Below, in pieces: positions 11,928-21,640 of a stretch of 64,000 bases of DNA. Made by a program: the position numbers and the translations under genes. This stretch comes from Otis tarda (taxonomy: Eukaryota; Chordata; Aves; Otidiformes; Otididae): contig CM048552.1 of the NCBI GenBank assembly GCA_026413225.1, positions 212,301,553 through 212,365,552 on the forward strand, read 5' to 3'. The stretch's first letter is position 1, and each line of letters begins with the position of its first letter. Below the pieces are notes generated by a model. That model worked only from the letters and a program-made list of their open reading frames with translations. It ran no database searches and was not told the DNA's origin.

Positions 11928-12943
11928 GGACTGTGGTTCAGCTCTGCCCGTAGTGTGCTGCTTTCCGTAACCTACGTGTCCCTCTCTAGAACCTCCTTTG
12001 TTCTCCATGAAATAAATCAAGAGATACCTTTCACAGCCCTGTGTTCAGCTCCCGGCTGACATAAATCCTATTGTAAGACTTCAAAGGTGCTTAGTTGCTT
12101 TTTAAAAATACTTTCAGTTGTACCACACCAGCCCGTGAAGCATGTGGTGGTGTGAGAAACTGCAATCTTAGTGGTGTTTCATGGGGGTTTGCATCTAAGA
12201 AGCATTTTTTAATGAACAGGAGAATCCTGTGAGCATCCAGCTGTGGGAGGACGGGGCTTCTGGTGGCATGGGCTCTTGTGCACCTCGCTGGAGCTGCCAG
12301 CCCTTGCACCATGAGGAGCAGGTGCTCCAAGTCATCTTCTTGGCTTGGAGGTAAGGAAGGCACGGAGGCCAGATCGCACATCTCCGTCAGGCTTATATGT
12401 ATTAAACTGAACAGAATATCAACTGCATTCCTAAGATGGGAGGGTAAATCTAGCAAGCAGCACATGGCTGCTTCAAGCCAGGAATAGACATGAGGCTGCT
12501 GTGTTTTGGGTCAGTTCAGCCTGCACTTCAGTAAAGCTTCAGGACCAAATCTTTGGTTGCTGTGACCTGTGAAGGATCCTTTGATCACGTGAAGGTGGTG
12601 CTGAGCCCCTCTCCTACATCTGTGGTTCTGTACACATGGAACCCACAGTGGCGGTCGTTTGCGCAACGTGTTTGTTCTTTGCCATCAGAATCAGAATTTG
12701 GGTCTGTAACCGTAAGGATTTGCCACCAGAAATCATTACATAGCCAAAACTACCCAAAAAAAAAAAAGCTCAGAAAATCCCAGGGAGCTCAAACTACTGT
12801 GTCTGCTTTTTGATTCTTTAAACGTTGCCCTTCCTGAGAAAGCAGAGATCCCTCCGGAGACCCCGCGACTCTGATCGCTTCCAGCCGAGCAGCAGGGGCA
12901 CGTTTCTGTCCGATGAATCTGGTTTCCGCATCAGCTTTCCCAG
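11928..12943. other. Intron sequence, no gene seen
   Basis: An A run lies at about 12758-12768. The 124-residue minus frame at 12091-12465 has no recognisable features. Confidence 0.55.
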
Positions 12944-13058
12944 AGACCAGCCTTCACCTCGCTCTGCCTTTCCATTTGAAGTAGAAATCGCCCCCCTTCC
13001 CTCCAGCACTGGAAGGAATATCATCAACAGATGAGTCTCGATGGCAGAACAATACTTG
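12944..13058. repeat. Copy B of the diverged local duplication
   Basis: Matches copy A (11651-11765) from GACCAGCCTTCACC to CAGAACAATACTTG, including TATCATCAACAGATGAG. Copy B is not interrupted by CR1. Similarity fades upstream of the shared GACCAGCC. Confidence 0.75.
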
Positions 13059-13588
13059 CCGTAAGGCAAAACGAGCTTTTTCATATCCTCCCCCAAAATG
13101 AAATGGAGTCCGTGCCCACTCTTGGGAATTGCTGGAGACATGCTTTGGGCAACATCTGCCCAAGGATGCTCCCAAAGACCTCACCTCCTCCCGTACTTGT
13201 TGGTACCCAGCGCTAGACAAAGTCGATGTGAACCTCATCTTCCCGTTGCATTAATTAGGCTTGTTTAATGGCAGAGGCTGTCAAAATAAAAGGAACCAGG
13301 TGTAAGGAGGACTGATTGCAAGTGCAGATGTTTCGGAGCACAGTCAGGGGGACAATCTACATGTGGCAGCCGGTCCTCAACTGTGTGCCTTGTCTGGATT
13401 CAGGACAGAGGGATACAGAGGATAAAACACCAGGCAGGAGCAATCTGCTTGGATGGACTCATCCGACTCGTTGCCGTACGCTGAATTAGCCATTAGGGGT
13501 TTATTTTTAACACTGGGGAAGGCCTTGTCTGCTGAAAATAAAATCGATCGATATGTGCTCAGGGGTCCTTGTCTGGCTTGAAATGGCT
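13059..13588. other. Intron sequence, no feature seen
   Basis: Nothing recognised. Confidence 0.55.
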
Positions 13589-13662
13589 CCGTGATGGATA
13601 CGCGTCGCGGAGCCCTCGACTGTCACCCTCCGCGGGCGCTGGGGGAGGGAGGACGGGGCGGA
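13589..13662. promoter_or_regulatory. CpG-dense patch in intron 1
   Basis: About 11 CpGs in 74 bases, including TACGCGTCGCGGAG and CCGCGGGCGC, next to a GGGGGAGGGAGG run. Candidate unmethylated regulatory element. No exon with start codon and donor could be assigned. Confidence 0.35.
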
Positions 13663-14768
13663 TGCTGCTGAGCCTGAGTGGAATTTGGCCTCTGGAGGCT
13701 TTTGCCCTGGGGATGCCGGGGTTTCGTGCCCGCTTGGGGCCAGCTTTCATCCTGCAGCAGGATATTGAAAATCGGAGGGTTTTTCTCATCCTCGTGGCTG
13801 TTTTATGAGCCAGCCTCTAACAGTGTCCCTGCTTCCCCAGGGAAAGCAGCTGCTGATTTTTTCTTCACTTGTTCGAGCTCGCTGTGGGTCTCCCCGCCGG
13901 AGGATTTCTGCGCAAGATTTTCAATATTCATAGACTTAACCGTGTCGTGGAAAAGGGGTCATTAGTCCCTCCAGTTAACTCCACGCTACTGCTTTCCTTT
14001 GCCGTCTTTTGTTCTCCTTGTCCTTCTTAAGTGCTGTTTGGTTTTTATCGCTCCGTGTATCCTTTCAGCAGTAGTTCCAGCATACTTATTAGTATTAATT
14101 GGCATACGTGCAACAAATGTCACGCAAGGATCACAGAAGCTGTTGCCTTGGAGAAATCGGTGTATTCATCCCACATGGGGAATCAGAGGCACCAAAAAAA
14201 ACCCAACAAACAGATGGGCATCAGCTGCGGGCGTGCCCCGACCATGATTTCTTCCTAAAAGGTGGATTGGACCTTGCAATCATTGGCACATGCTTGCTTT
14301 GAACTCCTTCAGCCGTGCCCTGGAAACCAGGTGCTACCTGGGTCTTTATTCCAGCAAACCCACCGGTTTCCACGCCGCCTTCCACCCTGCAACGTGCGTC
14401 GCTCCTTCCCCGTTCTGCCACCCAAAACTCCTCAGCCTGCGGTGGGCTGCAGCGAAAGAGGGAAAAATAAGAATAGGAGAGACTTGTTCTGGAGATGATC
14501 ATGATGATAATTTTCTCCAGGTGTCATTTCAGAGCTACTTATCTAGGTTTAAGAGCAATGCAGGCAGAAGGACTGTAGCTGGGGCTTTATGTGGACTTGG
14601 AAGGTAAAAGCAAAGCCAAGAGGGCAAAAAGGAAGGTTGACGTCCTTTTTTATTTTATTTTTACCCCACTGAGCTGCCTCTCAGTCTTGACAGGGGACAA
14701 TAGGCACTTGTTCCCAGTAACATCCCCCAGCCAACAGCCTGTGCTGCAGAAGGGACTGGAAAGGGGCT
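13663..14768. other. Intron sequence between two CpG patches
   Basis: Moderately GC-rich. Several open frames overlap on both strands, none with a recognisable product. Confidence 0.5.
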
Positions 14769-14850
14769 CCCGGGGGTCCGAGCACAGCCGCGAGCCCCCG
14801 AACCTCGGCTCAGCCCGGCCGGCCGCCCGCGTCCCGCTGCGCCGGGGGAG
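14769..14850. promoter_or_regulatory. CpG- and GC-rich patch in intron 1
   Basis: About 14 CpGs in 82 bases, with CAGCCCGGCCGGCCGCCCGC at its core, ending abruptly in AT-rich TTTATTTTTC. The strongest CpG patch in the window. It could mark an alternative GAB2 first exon or an enhancer; neither is proven. Confidence 0.4.
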
Positions 14851-14975
14851 TTTATTTTTCCAGTGCTCCTACTCAGAAACATTTGGCTAAAGGAAAAATT
14901 GTGGAGGAGGTTTAGCTCAAGTGAGCACAAAAACATGTGTCCTTGTAGTATGCTGCTTGCTGAGTGGTGGTTTGG

Positions 14976-14977
<2 letters not shown>

Positions 14978-15017
<40 letters not shown>
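14978..15017. repeat. T40 homopolymer
   Basis: Forty consecutive T residues, preceded by GGTTTGGGG. No recognisable retroposon lies on either side, so it could be a lone expanded tract or the oligo-A of an unrecognised minus-strand insert. Confidence 0.95.
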
Positions 15018-15019
<2 letters not shown>

Positions 15020-18000
15020 CTGAGAGCTTGGGAATCATGTGAGGAGGGTGGGGGTGATGCCTTTCAGATGGACGCAGGGCTGTGTAAATACAAGGCAGGG
15101 AAATCTTTTCTGCCTGATGCAAGTTCTCCCAGCCTGTTTTTTCTCTTTTTCATATTACTTCTTTGGATCAACGAGTATGAGGATGGCAGAGTCAAAGGAA
15201 GCCTTTAAAAGCCCCCACCTTGAGCTGCCGTTGTCCCCAGGGTGTCCCCATCCTCTTCCCGGGACCCCCAGACATCCCTGCACAAGGCGAGGGGCTGCCG
15301 TGTCACGCCAAGTCCCCTTCCCTTGCTCCCCCACCCAGTCACCGTGGTGGAAAAAGGGGCCAAGATGCAAGAAAAGTTGGCTCCTGGAGTTTAAAACTGG
15401 GGAGCAAAGAGCTGCCCCCTCCCTATATCCCAAATTTATTCTTCCTCACGAGTTCCTCTCTTCTGCCCTCAGCAAGTGAAGCATTGCTTCATCCAGAGAC
15501 GAGATGCTGAGAAAACAAATCGCAGGTCAAAGTCTCTCACTCCTTCCCCCATCCCGTTCCCCATCCGCACATTTTTTGTGTGCCATCCCCGCTGCCTTTT
15601 TCCCATGCCCTTCGGCGGAAGCAGGGCTGGGTACTCTGGCTGTCGGCACGGCGAACGCAGCCCCGCAGATGTGAGCTGCTGTCTTTGGCAGGCGAAAAGG
15701 AGTTGTTTGGGGAATGGCTCGGAAGGCTGGGCAGATGGTTTCCACCCTTCGCTGAGAGCTGGGGTCGGCAGAGTTGTTCTCGAAGGGAAAACGATCGTGC
15801 GGCGCCGTTCAGTGAAGCCGGCTGCAGGCGCTGAAGTCTGAGTCGAATCTGTGCTAAAGCCTTTCTTGGGTTTGCGTGGTGGTGAAGGTGTGAGAAATAA
15901 ATCCCCTGTAGCCCCGCAGGGATGTGGGCAAGGAGCGATGCACGTGGATTTGTCTACCCTGGGATTGCGCATCCCAAGGAGGAGCTGTGAAGCTTGGCTG
16001 GTAGGAAGTTGAGTGGTGTAAAAATATATTAGATTAAAACGTTGAGCATGCTGAGACAGCTGCTAGCAAGGAGGGGTGTTAGGAAAAGAAAGAACCACAG
16101 GATTTTAGCAATTTTGGAGAGAAAACCAGAATATTGTGGATGCATCTGGCACGGCGCAGAGGGGTAGCGGAGTGGAAGGTGGTTGCCTTTTGGCTTTATG
16201 CTTTTGCCCATGACATTGAAGACCATTCGCTGATCAAACCACCTTGTGAAGTTAAATTCACACCGCCCAGGAGTCTGGATGGCTCCAGCTTATGTCTCCA
16301 GCTGGTGCAATGGACCTGAGTGAAGTGAGCCTGAGGGCATTGCTCCGGAAGGTAGAGAGGTAGTGAAGCAGAACCGCTGCTGCATCTGCTAGTCCTTGAC
16401 ATCTGTGCTGCCTTGGCCAAAAAAAATGTATGACCCAGATAAAGATGAGGACTGGGGTTTGTAAGCTGGCTTGTTCCACTGAGTTTCAAGCACCTGCCGT
16501 AGCCAGCTGAATTCTCCTTGGGCTCTTTCTCTAGACAGTTATTTTGTTTTCTCGCTGGTACAAGGACACTAAATGAGGATTTGACAGTGAACTGGCTCAT
16601 CTTGGCTTGACCATGCTACAGACATGCAAGTCAAATCACAGTCTGGGAGGCTCTGTACGTGACACTGCTGTGATGCCCACTCATGGATGAGGAGAGCTGT
16701 GGCCTTTACGTGCACGAGCCATGGGGCATCCTATGAGCTGGTTTCTGGCTGCTCCAGTTGGTTGTCCTGGGAACTTCACAGTTTCTCTTGTGCTTGCTGT
16801 GGGATTGACCTGAGGTCATTGGATTACCTTGGGGTAAAAGACAATGGTCCCACATGAATCCATGGTCCCCAGCAATTCAGGAGGGAGGCAGTGGGTGTAC
16901 TGGAGAGAGGACCAGCTTACCGGCCGCGTTTCTTTCTCGTTCAGGTTGGTGGGCTGTGGTTTTGTCCATTAGGGAATAATTTTGCTTCAGTCTGTGCTTC
17001 TCCTCCCATCTGAGCTCTGCAGAATGGGAGAGGATGCCTACAGGACATATCATGTTTAATCCCAAACTCCACTGGATCCTGAACTCAGCCATGATACTCC
17101 ATAAAACAGTACAGGATCGATGTATGAAAGGACCCAGTTGGGTGACTGGACCTTCTTGTGATAGATTCTGGACCCATGTAAAGTGACAATGTGGTCCCTG
17201 CAATGAAGAGTTTCCGAGTTATCCCCTCCAAGTGGTAGACCTCTGCGCTGGCCTGCCAGGCTCAGGGATACACAGGCAAGGGTGCCAAGTCTTTTGAAAA
17301 GTAATTATTTGGTTTTGTAGTGTAATTTTGTTTTCATCCTCTCCCCCACTCTTGAAGGTGCTGAGAAGTACTGTCTGTGAAGGTGCTTCTCAGAAAGCAC
17401 CTGTTAGTTGTCTAACTTTGTCCTTGGGGTTTCTTGTTTATTTATTTAAGTGTTTTGGAGGAAAATCCATCTGCTAGAGGACAAAGCTGATCTGGGGTAA
17501 AAGGGACCAGCTTGGACATTAGCATGAAGATCTAACAGGACATGGTCCAGTCCAATCTCAGTGGCTACAAGATGTCATCTTGGGGAATAATGGGTTTAGA
17601 CTGACTTTTCAAATAGACTTCTAAAGATGGGTGGGAAATCCAGCAGAAGATGGGCATCCAAGTCCCTCACACTCATCTAGAAAATCATGCAGGAACGTTT
17701 ATCTCTGACAGCTCCCTGCCAATGAGTTCCTTCAACTGTTCATCCCTCCGCTCAGCCTTACCTCCTGCCTCGCGACTCCAGGGACTGCACATCCCAGAGA
17801 ACTGCTGCGTAAAACGGGGGATTTCCTCTCTTACAAAGCCTGGAAGCTGGGCATGTTTTACGTCAAGTGCTAATGGTGTAAAATCTTGAATAGAGCTGTC
17901 AACGCGAGCCGCTGGAATGTCTCAGCAGAGAAGGAGAAAGGGACTTTCACTTCTCGCATCCTTACCTTGCCACTTCCGAAGTTTTTCCCGCATGGCTCAG

Positions 18001-19654
18001 CCAAACCAGTCCTTTCCCCAGGAGCACACACAGTGGAAATCTGACACAGCGGCTTCTTCCTGCAGCTTTCGTTGCTGCGTCGGGTCCGAAGTGTTGACTC
18101 ATCAGTCTTTCTTCACGTGATTCTCTCGAAATAGCTTCGGGCAGACGGCGTGAGGACCGGGCAGCCTTGTCGGCACAACTTCTCTTTGAGAAGCTGCTGT
18201 AGCAGCTGGTCCCTCCGGGCCAATTCTGGTCTCTAAAAGGTTTTTAACCTTTCCTAAAAGCGTTTAGAGGAAAATCTTCTCCAGCGGTGTTTTTACCTAA
18301 AGGAGGACAGCTCTTGTAGTGACTTGAAGACACAGCTGACAGCCTTGTGCGCTGCATGACATCTGGCTCTCTAAAGTATTTTGAAATCCTGGACAAAAGG
18401 TCACTCATCCTGAAATGTCCTTCCTTCCTCCAATTGGACGCCGTGCCAGGAGAAACCCTGACACAAGCTCGTGCACCACCTCTTGTGATATTATCAAAAT
18501 CTTTCTAATTTAGACTTCTCTCACCTTTTAGGGTTGCTTTTTTGGAGGAAACCCCAGTGTTTCCTGCAAGACCCCGGGGCGATGGTCTAGAGGAGCAGGG
18601 AGAGTGATTGCTTTCGATGTTGGTCTTTGGGATGACCCCACAGCCCATTGCTTGCAGCTTTCCCAGCGCTCCAGCCCCTCTCTGAACGTTTCCACGCCGC
18701 CCCGGGTGCCAGCTAGCATCACTGTCTAAGAATGAGAAGTAATTTAGTTCCTAAGCAACCTCTCGCCTGGCCTCTCGCTAAAGAGTGACTTAGCATTTTC
18801 CGAAGGAGAAAAAGAGATTGTGGATAGCAGTGTGTCAAGGCAGGTTCTTCTAATGTGCTTAACCCTCCAGGTGCTGGTTTAATGAGCATCCACCCAGCAC
18901 TGGGTCGCTGCCAATGGGGTCGGGTTGCTGCGGGAAACCAAGTTCAGCCCATCTAGGAGGGGCTCAAATAAGGATTAAAATCTGTAGCTGTTAGAAATGC
19001 TTCTAGGATCACGAGGACTGGTTTTCTCCTTATTTCTTCTCACTGCTTTCATTTTCCTCCTGACCTTAAGATATCTTGCTGTCTGCTGTCAGTTTATTTC
19101 ATCTTCCCTCCCACGCATTCAAAAACCCAACAAGGTCAACAAATGTCATTTTACAGGATGTTTCTGCTGTGATGACTATTGGTTTTATTTCAAATCCATC
19201 AATGCCTAGCCTGAAAAATGAATTAGCAGGTCACATCCCTGTCCTAACTATCTCTGTCTATCTGAGATATATTCCTACCGCCTCCATTAGAGCTGTACCT
19301 CAGTAAATCAAGATCTTTACTGTGTTTATCATTTTCACATCCCCGTAAGGCAAAGCTTCAGGTGAATAATGATTTTCCCAGGTTATTATTATGGAGAAGC
19401 CAGAGCCAAAGCATCAGGTTGAATTTGTACCTTCAAGGTACCCGGCTTTCGCGTGGAACGTGCTGACTCCTGACCTGCTGTTTTCATTCAGTTCCTCTTC
19501 AATCGAGGGTCTCAACTCCTCCGTTGCGCTGGGAGGTTGGAGGGTGGGAGGGTGTTGTGTTTTGAGACGTGACTGTCTGGAAAGGACAAGCAGCTTGAAA
19601 GAAAGGTGTAGGAAATGAGATGGGGGAGATCATCTGCTGGAGCCCAGAATTGGT
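15018..19654. other. Intron sequence, no gene seen
   Basis: Includes a mildly CpG-enriched stretch at 15600-15840. From 16 to 19.6 kb the DNA is ordinary and unique-looking. The 167-residue minus frame at 15469-15972 lies in the GC-rich stretch and is probably chance. Confidence 0.5.
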
Positions 19655-20520
19655 GAGGGACCAATTGGGACCTCTGGCAATCACCTAGTTCAACCCCCTT
19701 TCCTAAAACAGGATCACCAACTGCAGATTGCTTTGGATTTTGAGTATCTCCAGGGGTGGACACTCCACAACCTCTGTGGGCAGCCTGGGACAGTGTTTGA
19801 CCATCCTCACAGTTTAAAAATGTTTATTCTTATGTTTGAATGGAATTTCCTGTATTTTTAATTTGTGCCCATCGCCTTCTCTCTTGTCATTGGACACCAC
19901 TGAGAAAAGTTTGGCTTGGTCATCTTTAATTCCACACCCCCCATCAGGTATTTATACACATCAATAAAATCCCCCAGAGCCTCCTTTTCTCCAGCCTGAA
20001 CAGTCCCTCTCTCATATGTCAGATGTTCCAGTCTCTTCATCACTTAGGCGGCCCTTTGCTGGACTATCTCCAGTATGTCCATGTCTCTCTCATACTGGGG
20101 AGCCCAGACTGGACCTGGCACCTGGAAGTGTCCCATCAGGGCTGAGCAGAGTGGAAAGATCCCCTGCCTCGACCTGCTGGCAACGTTCAGTCTAACATAG
20201 CCCAGGAGACTGGTGACTTTCTTTGCTGGGAGGACACGTTGCTGGCTGATGGTCAACTTGGTCTCTGCCAGGTGGGTGGAGACCAAGTTGACCATACAGT
20301 CTGATGGATAAAGCTGCTTTCCAGCCAGTCAGGCCCCAGTGAGACCCACCTCACTGTCCAGTTATCTAGCCAATAGTTCAGCAGTTCATCTATGAGGAGC
20401 TTATGGGAGATATTTTGAGAGAGCATTGCTAACATCCTGATAAGAAGCACCCACTGCTCTCACCGAGCCAGTCATCTCCTCATAGAGGGCTATCAGGTTG
20501 GTCAACGATGACTTAGGGTT
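19655..20520 (-). repeat. Long 5'-truncated CR1 LINE copy, about 0.87 kb
   Basis: The longest CR1 here. From its 3' end it runs through CACCTAGTTCAACCCCCTTT, CATCCTCACAGTTTAAAAAT, TTTTCTCCAGCCTGAACAGT, ATGTCCATGTCTCTCTCATA, CCTGGCACCTGGAAGTGTCC and CCTGCCTCGACCTGCTGGCA to GAGGGCTATCAGGTTGGTCA. All are reverse-complement CR1 landmarks in order. The 8-base tail has decayed, so it is older than the GCAAGGAGCAGGG copies. It contains an unusual perfect hairpin at 20249-20295. Confidence 0.92.
20249..20295. repeat. Perfect 17-bp inverted repeat inside CR1
   Basis: ATGGTCAACTTGGTCTC (20249-20265) and its exact reverse complement GAGACCAAGTTGACCAT (20279-20295), separated by 13 bases. The left arm fits the CR1 consensus at this place; the right arm does not, so the hairpin arose locally. 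Confidence 0.95.
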
Positions 20521-21109
20521 TTTACAACAGAGGCACACAGGGTCAGAGGGGCTTGCAGAGGAGCTTGCTTTGTGGAGCCTAGCAACACACGGAGGTTTGT
20601 CATTCGGGATTTGCCCCCCTGGCTGCCCCTATACTGGGTGTGCTGAGGCCAGCACGTATCTCCTGGTCCACCCCCATTCTTGTCTGTGCCAGGAAAACAG
20701 GTCTCCTCTCTCCATGTCGGTGTACGTGAAGCCACATCTCCCCTCTGTCCTCCATGTAGTACAACATACAGCAAGGAGGTATTTATTTTCTTTTTCTTTA
20801 TCTTGCTGTCCTTGCATTGCTTTTTCAGAGCTAAGAGAAGTAGAAATAAGAGTGACAGCTTGGTACGCTCATGAAGCCAACAGCCAAGAGAGGCTTTGCC
20901 TGAGGAGCGGTTCTGCCGCGTAAAGTATCATTTTATAATCCGGCTGATCGAAGGCAAAGCAGGCACAAGTGTTTCTGTACATTAAACAAGAGCCTCGCCA
21001 TCCCTCGAGGGTCAGGTTGAGGCTGGCAAGAGCTGATGGCAGATTTGGGAGTGGGAGCAATGGTTCTACGGCCTAATGGTTGCTGATGACCCCTCTGCTG
21101 CAGTACATG
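20521..21109. other. Intron sequence, no gene seen
   Basis: May include further decayed CR1 next to the copy ending at 20520. The 141-residue frame at 20498-20923 starts inside CR1 and is not credited. Confidence 0.45.
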
Positions 21110-21640
21110 TACTAGGAAAGAAATACTATTAATTTTTACTCCCTTTTATTTAAAAAAAAATGAAGTGGCCTGGCAGAGTCAGCATGCAAGGAACGGGCGG
21201 GCACACTGCCTCGTTTGTTGGAATGGCCGACAGATTAAATTAAGGTTTTAAAAAAAAAATAGAGAGGGAGAGAGAGAACAAGTGTTTTCTATGGGCAGAG
21301 TTCATTCGCAAGTCACTCATTTCTCTTGCTCTTCAGGGAGTGATATGAGACAATTAGCTAATTGGTTTGGGGAGGTGACCTGTCAGTGACTCAAGGAGGA
21401 AACGTCTCCCATGCAGTTTGACATGAAGAATATATTTTCAGCTCGTTGTGACAGCTGCAAGCACCCCCCATTAAAATCAAGCATGTAATGGCTGTAATAA
21501 CGGCAAGCTCGGAACCCATCACAGCCAGGGAAAAGCAATGAAAAACCTGATTACACGCACTAAATTGCAGCCAGAGCTAGTATGTTATGTTGTCAGGTTT
21601 GAAATATTTCTGAACTATCTTATCGTTAGCACTGCGTAAG
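21110..21640. promoter_or_regulatory. Candidate conserved non-coding element with a factor-site cluster
   Basis: AT-rich, repeat-free block. Within about 110 bases it holds CAATTAGCTAATTG (21351-21364, a perfect homeodomain-type palindrome), TGACTCA (21387-21393, AP-1 consensus) and TGACAGCTG (21449-21457, overlapping MEIS/TGIF and E-box cores). The sites are exact; enhancer function is inference. Confidence 0.35.

Noticed and set aside
15469..15972. GC-rich frames considered as an alternative GAB2 first exon
   Set aside because: No conserved PH N-terminus (GWLRKSPPE-like), and no start-plus-donor arrangement of the right phase.
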